DNA of 64,000 bases from Bradyrhizobium diazoefficiens (lineage in GTDB: Bacteria; Pseudomonadota; Alphaproteobacteria; Rhizobiales; Xanthobacteraceae), in contig NZ_JAFCKW010000011.1 in assembly GCF_018129965.1 (NCBI RefSeq), positions 62,001 to 126,000 of the forward strand, in the 5' to 3' direction. The position numbers and the translations under genes were made by a program. The notes below the pieces were generated by a model, which was not told where the DNA came from, ran no database searches, and worked only from the letters and a program-made list of their open reading frames with translations. Positions 1 through 7,974 of this stretch are shown here, piece after piece; within the stretch, counting starts at the first letter, position 1, and the number at the start of each line of letters is the position of its first letter.

Positions 1-1116
1 GACACCGTCGACGGCCTTGAGGCCGCCAAAGTGCTTCGACAGGCCGGTGACCTCCAGCACGATGTCGCCGCCGACGGTCGCCGGCTTCAGGTGCAAGGCG
101 CCCGCCACCGGAGGCGGAGCGCTCTTGGCGCGCCAGCGTGCAAACGCGTCGGCCACGAAGCCCCAGATGCCGTCGGGCATGAAGCGGATGATCAGGATCA
201 CGAACAGACCGTAGATGGCGAGGTAGAGCCCCGGCACGCTCTTGAGGAAGCGCAGCCACTCCGGGATCAGGATCAGAAGTCCCGTGCCGATCGCCGAACC
301 GATCGGCGAGGCCACGCCGCCGAGCAGCGACATGGTCAGGAACACGATCGATTCCGCAAAGGAGAACTGATCGGGACTGACATAGGCGAAGCCGCCTGCG
401 AAGAGTCCGCCTGCGAGACCGCCGAGCAGCGCGCAGAGCGCGAAGGCGTAGATCTTGGTGCGGAACACGTCGATGCCGTTGACCCCGGCCGCAAGCTCGT
501 TGTCGCGCACCGCGCGCATGGCGCGGCCGAGCTTGGTGTCGGAAAGATGCCAGACCAGATAGCCGACGATCGCCAGCATGGCGACGCAGAAGGCCAGATA
601 ACTCTGCGACGACTGGAACAGGTCGGGCCGCTTGATGTTGGAGACGCCGTCGGGGCCATGCGTCAGCCAGATCGCGTTGATCATCACCAGCGTGACGATC
701 TGCTGGAACGAGATCGTTACCATCGCAAGATAGTGGCCGCCGAGCCGCAGGGTCGACATGCCCAGGAACGCGCCGGCCAGCAGCGAGATGACGCAGCCGC
801 CGATCAGGCACAGCCAGAAGCTGGCATGCAGATCGTTGGTCCCGATGCCGACCGCATAGGCGCCGAGCCCGAAAAACGCGGCCTGGGCCAGATTGATCTG
901 GCCGCAGAGGCCGAGCACCACCGAGAGCCCGAACACCGCGATCGAGAACGTGGTGGCCTGGAGCAGGATGTTGTGGACGTATCCGTCGAAGCGCATGCTG
1001 GCCGCGAGCGCGACCAGGATCGCCGCGCCGATGAAGTACGGCAGGTGCCGGACCACGAGCGGTTTCGAACGGATGGCGGGCGCCGGAATCGGCATGTTGT
1101 CGCTGGGTGCGCTCAT
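1..1116 (-). CDS. LIV-type ABC permease LivM fused to the start of a LivG ATPase (partial)
   Basis: The gene starts at ATG 1116 and stays open to the window edge (372 codons seen), so it is truncated by the window. Residues 1 to about 335 are a LivM-type permease with several hydrophobic helices and the family segment GLCGQINLAQAAFFGLGAY. A roughly 15-residue linker (SAPPPVAGALHLKPA) follows. The frame then enters an ABC ATPase N-terminus at about residue 352 (VLEVTGLSKHFGGLKAVDGV). Permease and nucleotide-binding domain are therefore one polypeptide, a known but less common arrangement for LIV systems. The ATG overlaps the stop of the upstream livH (ATGA), so translation is probably coupled. 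It acts in the inner membrane. The substrate cannot be read from sequence; the next operon degrades an aromatic acid, which suggests aromatic-acid uptake. Confidence 0.88.
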   Translation of the reverse strand, partial: MSAPSDNMPIPAPAIRSKPLVVRHLPYFIGAAILVALAASMRFDGYVHNILLQATTFSIAVFGLSVVLGLCGQINLAQAAFFGLGAYAVGIGTNDLHASFWLCLIGGCVISLLAGAFLGMSTLRLGGHYLAMVTISFQQIVTLVMINAIWLTHGPDGVSNIKRPDLFQSSQSYLAFCVAMLAIVGYLVWHLSDTKLGRAMRAVRDNELAAGVNGIDVFRTKIYAFALCALLGGLAGGLFAGGFAYVSPDQFSFAESIVFLTMSLLGGVASPIGSAIGTGLLILIPEWLRFLKSVPGLYLAIYGLFVILIIRFMPDGIWGFVADAFARWRAKSAPPPVAGALHLKPATVGGDIVLEVTGLSKHFGGLKAVDGV

Positions 1117-1985
1117 GCCTTTTCAGCCACGCGTTCGCCGAAGATGCCTTGCGGCCGGAAGATCAGGAAGGCGACCAGCACGAGGAAGGCGAAGCCGTCC
1201 TTGTACGGGACAGAAATGTAGGCCGCGCCAAAGGTCTCGATGACCCCGAGCGCGAGGCCGCCGATGATCGCGCCCGCGACGTCGCCGAAGCCGCCGATGA
1301 TGGTGGCCGCGAAGGCCTTGAGCGCGATGGTCGAGCCCATCTGGATCGAGACGAACAGCACGGGCGCGACGAGAATGCCGGCGAGACCGCCGAGCACCGC
1401 CGAATAGATGAAGGTGATCATGATCATCGTCGAGACGGAAATGCCGAGCAGCGAGGCCATCTCCTTGTCCTGCGAGGTCGCCTGCAGCTTCTTTCCGAGC
1501 AGGGTCTTCTCGAAGAACCAGAAGTTGAAGATCACGAGGCAGATGGTAACGCCGATGATCAGGAGATACTGGCTGTCGAGATAGACCGGGCCGACCTGGA
1601 TGCCGGGCGTTTCGAACCAGCCTTCCAGCACCTGCGGCTGCGGGCCGTAGATCGCGAGCACTGAATTGGCGAGCAGGATCGAGGCGCCGATGGTGGCGAT
1701 GATCACGGGCAGATAGGTGCGGTGGCGCAACGGATAGTAGACGCCGAGATTGAAGATGGCACCGAGCAGCGCCATGCCGAGCAGCGCGGCGATGAAGGCC
1801 GCCCAATAAGGCAGGCCGGCTTCGATCCCGACCACCATCAGATAGGCCGCGACCATGGAGAATTCGCCCTGAGCAAAATTCACCACATTGGTGGCACGGA
1901 AGATCAGCACGAAGCCGAGCGCGACGAGCGCGTAGACGGCACCGATCCCGATGCCGGTAAAAAGGAGCTGGAGGGCGAGATCCAT
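1113..1985 (-). CDS. livH: LIV-type ABC transporter permease LivH
   Basis: A 290-residue hydrophobic inner-membrane permease. It begins MDLALQLLFTGIGIG and carries the LivH signature FRATNVVNFAQGEF near residue 40 and IGGFGDVAGAIIGG near residue 230. I chose ATG 1985 over the in-frame TTG at 2009, because LivH proteins usually begin just before the first helix. Neither start has a strong ribosome-binding site. It would form the transmembrane heterodimer with the LivM half of the downstream fusion, whose start codon overlaps its stop by 4 bp. LivK lies upstream on the same strand, so livK-livH-livMG is probably one operon. Confidence 0.9.
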   Translation of the reverse strand: MDLALQLLFTGIGIGAVYALVALGFVLIFRATNVVNFAQGEFSMVAAYLMVVGIEAGLPYWAAFIAALLGMALLGAIFNLGVYYPLRHRTYLPVIIATIGASILLANSVLAIYGPQPQVLEGWFETPGIQVGPVYLDSQYLLIIGVTICLVIFNFWFFEKTLLGKKLQATSQDKEMASLLGISVSTMIMITFIYSAVLGGLAGILVAPVLFVSIQMGSTIALKAFAATIIGGFGDVAGAIIGGLALGVIETFGAAYISVPYKDGFAFLVLVAFLIFRPQGIFGERVAEKA

Positions 1986-2069
1986 GGCAATCGATCTGTT
2001 GGAGGTCAAACAGTTTCGCCGAAAGACGTCACGACCTCCCCGACCGGCATCGGGGAGGTCGTTTCAACG

Positions 2070-3215
2070 TCAGTCGTTGAACTCGATATGCTTGTCGAAG
2101 ACGATGTTGCCCTTCTCGTTCTTCACGATGTTGTAGCCGTGAAGACCGTCACCGTTCTGGTCGAAATTGTATTCGCCCTCGGCACCCGGAAACTTCTTGA
2201 TCGCCAGGATGGCTTCGCGGATCTTGCCGGGATCGGTGGAACCGGCCTTGTTGATCGCCGCCGCCAGCACGGTCACGGCGTCATAGGTCCATGAACTCTG
2301 GTTGTCGGGCGCCACCTTGACCGCATCGCGGTAGAGCTTGCCGAACGCCTTGGAGCCTTCGCTGGAATCCTCGGCATAGTCCGCCACCCCGTAGGTGTTG
2401 TAGAGCGCGGGGCCGGCGAGCTTCAGCGCCGTGATGTTCACGATCGAGGGCGAGCCGACCCAGGGAATGTTGACGCCGAGCTGGCGCAACTGGCGTGCGA
2501 AGATGCCGAGATCGTTCTCGAAGGTGAAGTAGGAGCCGAGGATATCCGCACCCGACTGCTTGATGGCGAGCACGACCGGCGTGAAGTCCTGGCTCTGGTT
2601 GGCGTAGCCCTGATCGAGCACCGGCGGGGCGCCGAGCTTTTCGAGCGCGCTGGTCAGCGCCTTGCCGCCCGCGGTACCGAACGCATCGGTCGAGTGCAGC
2701 ACAGCCCACTTCTTCTTGCCCAGCGTGCTGACGCCGTATTCGGCGATGACGCGGCCGGAATAGCTGTCATTGGGGCGGAAACGGAACAGCCATTGATTGC
2801 CCATATGGGTGAGGTTCGGATCGGTGCCGCCGATCATCACCGGCTTGCCGAGCTTCATGACGTCGGGCGAGATCGCGTGGACCTGGGTCGAACGGATCGA
2901 CCCCAGGAACCCGACGATGTCGGACTGCGCAGCGAGCTTGGAGAAGGCCAGCACGATGCCGGGATTGGTGGTCTGATCGTCCTCGATGACCAACTCGCCC
3001 TGTTTTCCGAGGATACCGCCGGCCTTGTTGACGGCTTCCAGCGCCAGCTTGGCGCCCTTGATGGCGTAACCGCCTGATTCAGCGGCAGGTCCCGTGACGG
3101 GCGCGCACATGCCGATCTTCAATGTGGCGCCCTGCGCATACGCGCTATTGATGAGGTAGGGCGCTGCAACGCCGGCAGCAATTCCGGCCGCGAAGTCGCG
3201 TCTCGTCAGGCTCAT
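2070..3215 (-). CDS. livK: Periplasmic substrate-binding protein of LIV ABC transporter (LivK family)
   Basis: A 381-residue type I periplasmic-binding protein and the first gene of a livK-livH-livMG set. The N-terminus MSLTRRDFAAGIAAGVAAPY has the RRDF motif of a twin-arginine signal peptide, with probable cleavage after AYA near residue 27. The mature protein shows the family pattern LKIGMCAPVTGPAAESGG and then VIEDDQTTNPGIV. A strong ribosome-binding site (GGGAGG, complement of 3221-3226) precedes ATG 3215 by 5 bases. The protein captures ligand in the periplasm for the membrane components. The ligand is unknown. The MarR gene and the homoprotocatechuate operon immediately upstream make an aromatic acid more likely than an amino acid, which is inference only. 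Confidence 0.9.
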   Translation of the reverse strand: MSLTRRDFAAGIAAGVAAPYLINSAYAQGATLKIGMCAPVTGPAAESGGYAIKGAKLALEAVNKAGGILGKQGELVIEDDQTTNPGIVLAFSKLAAQSDIVGFLGSIRSTQVHAISPDVMKLGKPVMIGGTDPNLTHMGNQWLFRFRPNDSYSGRVIAEYGVSTLGKKKWAVLHSTDAFGTAGGKALTSALEKLGAPPVLDQGYANQSQDFTPVVLAIKQSGADILGSYFTFENDLGIFARQLRQLGVNIPWVGSPSIVNITALKLAGPALYNTYGVADYAEDSSEGSKAFGKLYRDAVKVAPDNQSSWTYDAVTVLAAAINKAGSTDPGKIREAILAIKKFPGAEGEYNFDQNGDGLHGYNIVKNEKGNIVFDKHIEFND

Positions 3216-3493
3216 TCATTCCTCCCTGGGACCGGGCATCATTATCGGCCCTTATTGTCCTTGCTCTGCTCTATCGCTGAATACAGAACCGGATGCTAGT
3301 TACGAATTCTGCCGATACGAGTAAATCGATATTGCGCCAAGATCGACTAAGTGCGCAGAACGCCGCCCATGGGTGAGTAACACCCGCGACCGCAATCTAT
3401 TCTCGGGCTGTTCCCGCGGAATTTCGTCCTGCTCATGCGTTGTGCAGCGCCGCCAGTCATGCGTCTTGGGCAAGCGATCATGCAAATTTGCTG
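3216..3493. other. Intergenic region between livK and the MarR gene
   Basis: A 278-bp stretch with no convincing gene. It must hold the livK promoter unless livK is read through from the regulator gene upstream. Apart from the livK ribosome-binding site I see no clear palindrome or terminator. Confidence 0.5.
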
Positions 3494-4012
3494 CTAGGCT
3501 CCGTCCGCAATCTCGTCACTGGCATCGGCGGACGCGAGACACACTTCCAACTGTCCGAGCATCTCCTGCAACGCAGCAAGGTTGCGCGCACCGAAGCGCT
3601 GCGTGATCTCCGCATAGATCGCTTCCGACGACGGCGCGACGGCGGCCATCAGCTTCACGCCCTCTTTCGAAATCGAGACCATGCTGCGGCGCTGGTCGGC
3701 CTTTGCGGTCTTGCGCTCGATCAAATTGCGTGCCTCGAGATCACGCAGCATGCGCGACAGGCTCGGACCGAGGAGAAACGCAGTGCGTGCGAGTTCGGTG
3801 ACCTCCGCGGCTTCGATCGACGCCAGCGCGCGGAGGATGCGCCATTGCTGCTCGGTCAGACCATGTTCGCGTAGCTTGGGGCGAAACTGCCGCATCACGG
3901 CCTCGCGCGCCCGCAGCAGCGACATCGGCAACGAGCGCGAGAAGTCCCGCATCGGCACCTGCCGCGCGGCGGGTGCATTTGCGGTTGCGGGATCAGCCGG
4001 TCTCTTCGCCAT
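3494..4012 (-). CDS. hpaR: MarR-family regulator, HpaR/HpcR-like
   Basis: A 172-residue winged-helix MarR repressor. After a variable, proline/alanine-rich first 20 residues it reads RDFSRSLPMSLLRAREAVMR, then the family core LREHGLTEQQWRILRAL (about 47-63), the recognition segment LLGPSLSRMLRDLE and the wing KADQRRSMVSISKEG. MarR proteins of this type repress homoprotocatechuate operons (HpaR, HpcR) and release DNA on binding the aromatic substrate. The gene is divergent from hpaH. The 111-bp region between them carries a perfect 16-bp palindrome at 4076-4091 that is a natural operator, so it probably controls hpaHFEDG and itself. It is the only obvious transcription factor in the window. 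Assignment to the HpaR subgroup rests mainly on context. Confidence 0.85.
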   Translation of the reverse strand: MAKRPADPATANAPAARQVPMRDFSRSLPMSLLRAREAVMRQFRPKLREHGLTEQQWRILRALASIEAAEVTELARTAFLLGPSLSRMLRDLEARNLIERKTAKADQRRSMVSISKEGVKLMAAVAPSSEAIYAEITQRFGARNLAALQEMLGQLEVCLASADASDEIADGA

Positions 4013-4075
4013 ATCGCCCTTTCAAGCCGCCAAACGTTTGCGGTGCAGCAAGCCCAACTTTCGTTTGACGCATTC

Positions 4076-4091
4076 ACTTAACATGTTAAGT
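4076..4091. promoter_or_regulatory. Perfect palindrome, probable HpaR operator
   Basis: The sequence ACTTAACATGTTAAGT is a perfect 16-bp inverted repeat centred between the divergent MarR gene (start 4012) and hpaH (start 4124). MarR dimers typically bind 16-20 bp palindromes of this AT-rich form. A TTGACG hexamer at 4065-4070 just upstream could be the -35 box for hpaH, which would place the palindrome in the promoter spacer where a bound dimer blocks RNA polymerase. The promoter placement is inference. Confidence 0.7.
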
Positions 4092-4123
4092 AATATCCAG
4101 CACCACGATTAGTAAGATCACTG

Positions 4124-4930
4124 ATGGCGCTTTCAAGCGACGATATCCAGGCTTGCGCGAGCCGGCTGCACCGGGCGGAGAAGACCCGCACGCAGATCCG
4201 GCAGCTCTCTCAGGACTTCCCCGACATCAACATCGCCGATGCGTATGCGATTCAAAAGGCCTGGGTCGAGCTCAAGATTGCCGAGGGGCGCATCGTGAGG
4301 GGCCACAAGATCGGCCTGACCTCGAAGGCGATGCAGAGCGCGCTCAATATCGATGAGCCCGATTCCGGCGTGCTGCTCGACGACATGTTCTTTACAGATG
4401 GCGGCCTGGTCCCGACCGAGCGCTTCATCGCCACGCGCGTCGAGGCCGAGCTCGCCTTCGTCATGAGCAAGCGTCTTGCCGGCCCCGATTGCACGATGTT
4501 CGACGTGCTCAACGCCACCGACTTCGTCGTGCCCGCGCTCGAGATTTTGGATACGCGCATCGAGCGGGTCGATCCCCAAACCAAGGCGACGCGCAAAATC
4601 TACGACACCATCGCCGACAATGCGGCCAATGCCGGCATCGTGCTCGGCGGCAGGCCGATCCGTCCGCTGGACGCGGACCTGCGCTGGATCGGCGCGCTCT
4701 GTTTCAGGAATGGCCAGCTCGAGGAAACTGGCCTAGCCGCCGGCGTGCTCAATCATCCTGCGACCGCCGTTGCGTGGCTTGCGAACAAGATCGCGCCGCT
4801 CGGCCTCGCGCTGGAGCCCGGACAGATCGTGCTCGCGGGCTCCTTCATCCGCCCGATCGAGACCCGCAAGGGCGACACAATTCAGGCCGATTATGGCGCC
4901 TTCGGCTCGGTGAGCTGCTACTTCGCCTAG
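4124..4930 (+). CDS. hpaH: 2-oxo-hept-4-ene-1,7-dioate hydratase
   Basis: A 268-residue member of the hydratase/decarboxylase (MhpD/HpaH) branch of the fumarylacetoacetase superfamily. It hydrates 2-oxohept-4-ene-1,7-dioate to 4-hydroxy-2-oxoheptane-1,7-dioate late in homoprotocatechuate catabolism. Typical segments are RIVRGHKIGLTSKAMQ (about 57-72), DEPDSGVLLDDMFF, EAELAFVMSKRL with the metal-binding acidic pair, and the C-terminal VLAGSFIRPIETRKGDTIQ. It is the first gene of the plus-strand operon, 33 bp ahead of hpaF. The promoter region holds the likely HpaR operator. The next enzyme, aldolase HpaI, is not in the window. Confidence 0.92.
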   Translation: MALSSDDIQACASRLHRAEKTRTQIRQLSQDFPDINIADAYAIQKAWVELKIAEGRIVRGHKIGLTSKAMQSALNIDEPDSGVLLDDMFFTDGGLVPTERFIATRVEAELAFVMSKRLAGPDCTMFDVLNATDFVVPALEILDTRIERVDPQTKATRKIYDTIADNAANAGIVLGGRPIRPLDADLRWIGALCFRNGQLEETGLAAGVLNHPATAVAWLANKIAPLGLALEPGQIVLAGSFIRPIETRKGDTIQADYGAFGSVSCYFA

Positions 4931-4962
4931 GCGAACAAAAACAAACAGGGAGTGAAACCGCG

Positions 4963-5361
4963 ATGCCGCATTTCACGATCGAATATTCGGCCAATCTCGA
5001 TGGCCGCCTCGACATCGGCGCCGTCTGCGAAGTGGTGCGCAAGGCGGCGGTCGAGACCGGCGTCTTCCCGCTCGGCGGCATCCGCGTGCGTGCCGTCAGG
5101 TGCGAGCATTATGCCATCGCCGATGCGCGGAATGACTACGGCTTTCTCGACATGGTGCTGCGCATCGGCGAGGGCCGCGACCTTCCCACGCGCCAGAAAG
5201 CCGGCGAGCACGTCTTCCAGGCACTTTCCAGACATCTCGCCCCCGTCTTCGCCGCCAGCAAGTTCGCCTTGTCGTTCGACATGCAGATCAACGACAAGGA
5301 CACCAGCTGGAAGCGCAACAACATCCACGACGCCCTGAAAGTGGAGACCGCCCATGGATAA
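4963..5361 (+). CDS. hpaF: 5-carboxymethyl-2-hydroxymuconate delta-isomerase
   Basis: A 132-residue protein of the 4-oxalocrotonate tautomerase superfamily, CHMI type. It starts MPHFTIEYSANLDG, and the Pro exposed after removal of Met is the expected catalytic base. The length fits the family (about 125-130). It isomerises 5-carboxymethyl-2-hydroxymuconate to 5-oxopent-3-ene-1,2,5-tricarboxylate. The start is ATG 4963, preceded by CAGGGAGTGAAACCGCG; the same frame is open further upstream, but that part overlaps hpaH and is not coding. The 3' end overlaps hpaE by 8 bp, which suggests coupled translation. Confidence 0.92.
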   Translation: MPHFTIEYSANLDGRLDIGAVCEVVRKAAVETGVFPLGGIRVRAVRCEHYAIADARNDYGFLDMVLRIGEGRDLPTRQKAGEHVFQALSRHLAPVFAASKFALSFDMQINDKDTSWKRNNIHDALKVETAHG

Positions 5362-6892
5362 GCCGACCCCGAAGGCCGATGTGTTCGAGGCCAACCGCGA
5401 CCGCGTCGCACCGCTTTTGAAGAAGCTCAGCGCCGACGGCATCGGCCACATGATCGACGGCAAGATCGTGCCGTCGATCTCAGGCGAGACGTTCGAGACG
5501 AAGTCGCCAGTGGATGGCGCGGTGCTCGCGAGCGTCGCGCGTGGCAATGCCGAGGACATCGATGCCGCAGCGACGGCCGCTGCGCTGGCCTTCAAGTCCT
5601 GGCGCGACATGGGCCCTGCGATGCGAAAAAAATTACTGCATCGGGTCGCCGACGCCATCGAGGATAATGCCGACGACATCGCGGTGCTCGAATGCATCGA
5701 TACCGGGCAGGCCTATCGCTTCATGGCCAAGGCTGCGATCAGGGCCGCCGAGAATTTCCGTTTCTTCGCGGACAAATGCGCCGAGGCGCGCGACGGTCTC
5801 AACACGCCGAGCGACGAGCACTGGAATATCTCCACCCGGGTGCCGATCGGCCCGGTCGGCGTGATCACGCCCTGGAACACGCCGTTCATGCTCTCGACCT
5901 GGAAGATCGCCCCTGCCCTCGCGGCGGGCTGCACCGTCGTGCACAAGCCGGCGGAATGGTCGCCGATAACGGCCGCCATCCTCGCGAAGCTCGTCAAGGA
6001 AGCCGGCGTGCCCGACGGCGTGCTCAACACCGTCCACGGCTACGGCGAAGAGGCCGGCAAGGCGCTGACCGAGCATCCCGCCATCAAGGCGATTGGCTTC
6101 GTCGGCGAGAGTGCGACGGGCTCGGCCATCATGATTCAGGGCGCGCCGACGCTCAAGCGCGTGCATTTCGAACTCGGCGGCAAGAATCCGGTCATCGTGT
6201 TCGACGACGCCGACCTCGACCGTGCGCTCGACGCGGTCGTGTTCATGATCTACTCGCTCAATGGCGAGCGCTGCACGTCGTCCAGCCGCCTGCTGATCCA
6301 GGCCAGCATCGCGGAGACATTCATCGAGAAGCTGACCGCTCGCGTCAAGGCGCTGAAAGTCGGCCATCCCCTCGATCCCGCCACCGAGATCGGACCGCTG
6401 ATCCATGAGCGTCATCTGGCGAAGGTGTGCTCCTATTTCGACGTCGCGCGCCAGGACGGCGCGACCATCGCGGTCGGCGGCAAGGCCTATCACGGACCCG
6501 GCGGCGGACATTATGTCGAGCCCACCCTGGTCACCGGCGCGAGCGGCAAGATGCGCGTGGCGCAGGAGGAGGTGTTCGGCCCCTTCCTCACCGTGCTGCC
6601 CTTCCGCGACGAGAAGGATGCGATCGAGATTGCCAACGACATCCGCTACGGCTTGACAGGCTATGTCTGGACCAACGACGTCGGCCGCGCCTTGCGCGTC
6701 GCCGATGCGCTCGAGGCCGGCATGATCTGGCTCAACTCGGAAAATGTCCGCCATCTGCCGACGCCGTTCGGCGGAATGAAAGCCTCCGGTATCGGCCGCG
6801 ACGGCGGCGACTATTCGTTCGACTTCTACATGGAAACCAAGCACGTCTCGCTGGCGCGAGGCACGCACAAGATCCAGAAACTGGGGATTTGA
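5354..6892 (+). CDS. hpaE: 5-carboxymethyl-2-hydroxymuconate semialdehyde dehydrogenase
   Basis: A 512-residue NAD-dependent aldehyde dehydrogenase. It shows the cofactor-binding segment GVITPWNTPFMLSTWK, the general-base Glu in HFELGGKNPVIVF, and the nucleophilic Cys in NGERCTSSSRLLIQ. The C-terminal block PFGGMKASGIGRDGG is also typical. It oxidises the ring-cleavage semialdehyde to 5-carboxymethyl-2-hydroxymuconate. The start ATG 5354 follows GGAG with a 7-base spacer and overlaps hpaF. Substrate assignment comes from its place between hpaF and hpaD; the fold alone would not give it. A palindromic repeat (6900-6974) separates it from hpaD. Confidence 0.9.
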   Translation: MDKPTPKADVFEANRDRVAPLLKKLSADGIGHMIDGKIVPSISGETFETKSPVDGAVLASVARGNAEDIDAAATAAALAFKSWRDMGPAMRKKLLHRVADAIEDNADDIAVLECIDTGQAYRFMAKAAIRAAENFRFFADKCAEARDGLNTPSDEHWNISTRVPIGPVGVITPWNTPFMLSTWKIAPALAAGCTVVHKPAEWSPITAAILAKLVKEAGVPDGVLNTVHGYGEEAGKALTEHPAIKAIGFVGESATGSAIMIQGAPTLKRVHFELGGKNPVIVFDDADLDRALDAVVFMIYSLNGERCTSSSRLLIQASIAETFIEKLTARVKALKVGHPLDPATEIGPLIHERHLAKVCSYFDVARQDGATIAVGGKAYHGPGGGHYVEPTLVTGASGKMRVAQEEVFGPFLTVLPFRDEKDAIEIANDIRYGLTGYVWTNDVGRALRVADALEAGMIWLNSENVRHLPTPFGGMKASGIGRDGGDYSFDFYMETKHVSLARGTHKIQKLGI

Positions 6893-6899
6893 CACCACC

Positions 6900-6974
6900 G
6901 TCGTTCCGGGGCGCGAAGCGATCCCGAAACCTCGCGATTCCGGGTTCGGTCCTCACGGACCGCCCCGGAATGAC
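6900..6974. repeat. Palindromic intergenic repeat (GTC[AG]TTCCGGGG family)
   Basis: Outer arms GTCGTTCCGGGGCG and CGCCCCGGAATGAC pair with one mismatch across 75 bp, with further inner complementarity (TTCCGGGTTCGG). It lies inside the hpa operon between hpaE and hpaD. The same family occurs at 11933, 15861, 27424 and 40806. Confidence 0.8.
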
Positions 6975-6988
6975 AAAGGGGAAACACC

Positions 6989-7972
6989 ATGCCGGTACCG
7001 CAACACGTCTTCGAACCGCCCTTCAACATCATCCGCTCGAGCCACGTCGTGCTCGACGTGACTGACCTGACGCTCAGCCGCGCGTTCTACGAGACCACCG
7101 TCGGCCTGCATGTCGAGGATGCCGACGACAAGGTCGTCTACCTGCGCGCCGCGGAGGAGCACCAGCATCACTCGCTGGTGCTGCGCAAGGCGGCGGCGCC
7201 GGCCTGCGCCCGGCTCGGCTTCAAGGTCGGCAATGACGGGGATCTCGACAAGGCGGCCGCTTTCCTTTCCGAGAACGGCCTGAGCTACGCTTTCACCGAC
7301 CAGCAATTCCAGGGACGCACGCTACAATTCACCGATCCCTTCGGCTTCCAGATCGAACTCTATGCGGCGATGGACAAGCGACCGCATCTGCTGCGCCGCT
7401 TCGACCTCTACAAGGGCTGCCATCCGCAGCGGCTCGACCATTTCAACGTCTTCGCCGCCGAGGTGCAGGACACGGTCGATTTCTACGCGCAGCTCGGCTT
7501 CCGCCTGACTGAATACGCCGAGGAGGACGGACCGAACGGGCGCATCGCAGCAGCCTGGATGCATCGCAAGGGCAACGTCCACGACTTCGCCATCACCAAT
7601 GGCAAGGGACCTCGGCTGCACCACTTCGCCTACTGGACGCCGACGGCGATGAACATCATCCATCTCTGCGACGTGATGGCGTCGTCAGGCTTCGTGAAGA
7701 ACATCGAGCGCGGCCCCGGACGCCACGGCATCTCCAATGCGTTCTTCCTCTACGTACGCGATCCCGACGGACACCGGCTGGAGCTCTACACCAGCGACTA
7801 CTTCACCGGGGATCACGACCATGAGCCGCTGCGCTGGTCGCTGCGCGATCCGCGCCGCCAGACGCTGTGGGGCGCGCCGGCGCCGCGCTCCTGGTTCGAG
7901 CAGGGCTCCCCCTTCACGGGGCAGACCGTGCGCGAGCCGAAATTCGTGGCCGACGTGCTGGTGGCGGATTGA
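6989..7972 (+). CDS. hpaD: 3,4-dihydroxyphenylacetate (homoprotocatechuate) 2,3-dioxygenase
   Basis: A 327-residue two-domain type I extradiol dioxygenase (vicinal oxygen chelate fold). It cleaves homoprotocatechuate next to the diol to give 5-carboxymethyl-2-hydroxymuconate semialdehyde. The metal triad is visible as His151 (QRLDHFN), His212 (GPRLHHFAYW) and Glu265 (GHRLELY). The acid/base His is His198 (NVHDFAI). The block RGPGRHGISNAFFLYVRDPD and the tail segment TSDYFTGDHDHEP match the Brevibacterium HPCD type, from memory of that protein. A good ribosome-binding site (AAGGGGAAACACC) precedes the ATG. The downstream FAH gene starts 2 bp after its stop. Confidence 0.93.
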   Translation: MPVPQHVFEPPFNIIRSSHVVLDVTDLTLSRAFYETTVGLHVEDADDKVVYLRAAEEHQHHSLVLRKAAAPACARLGFKVGNDGDLDKAAAFLSENGLSYAFTDQQFQGRTLQFTDPFGFQIELYAAMDKRPHLLRRFDLYKGCHPQRLDHFNVFAAEVQDTVDFYAQLGFRLTEYAEEDGPNGRIAAAWMHRKGNVHDFAITNGKGPRLHHFAYWTPTAMNIIHLCDVMASSGFVKNIERGPGRHGISNAFFLYVRDPDGHRLELYTSDYFTGDHDHEPLRWSLRDPRRQTLWGAPAPRSWFEQGSPFTGQTVREPKFVADVLVAD

Positions 7973-7974
7973 CG

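Noticed and set aside
31..1221. A 396-codon plus-strand open frame over the LivM-LivG gene
   Set aside because: Antisense shadow of a GC-rich permease gene; the translation is rich in Arg, Glu, His and Asp with no recognisable domain, while the minus strand gives a clear LivM protein.
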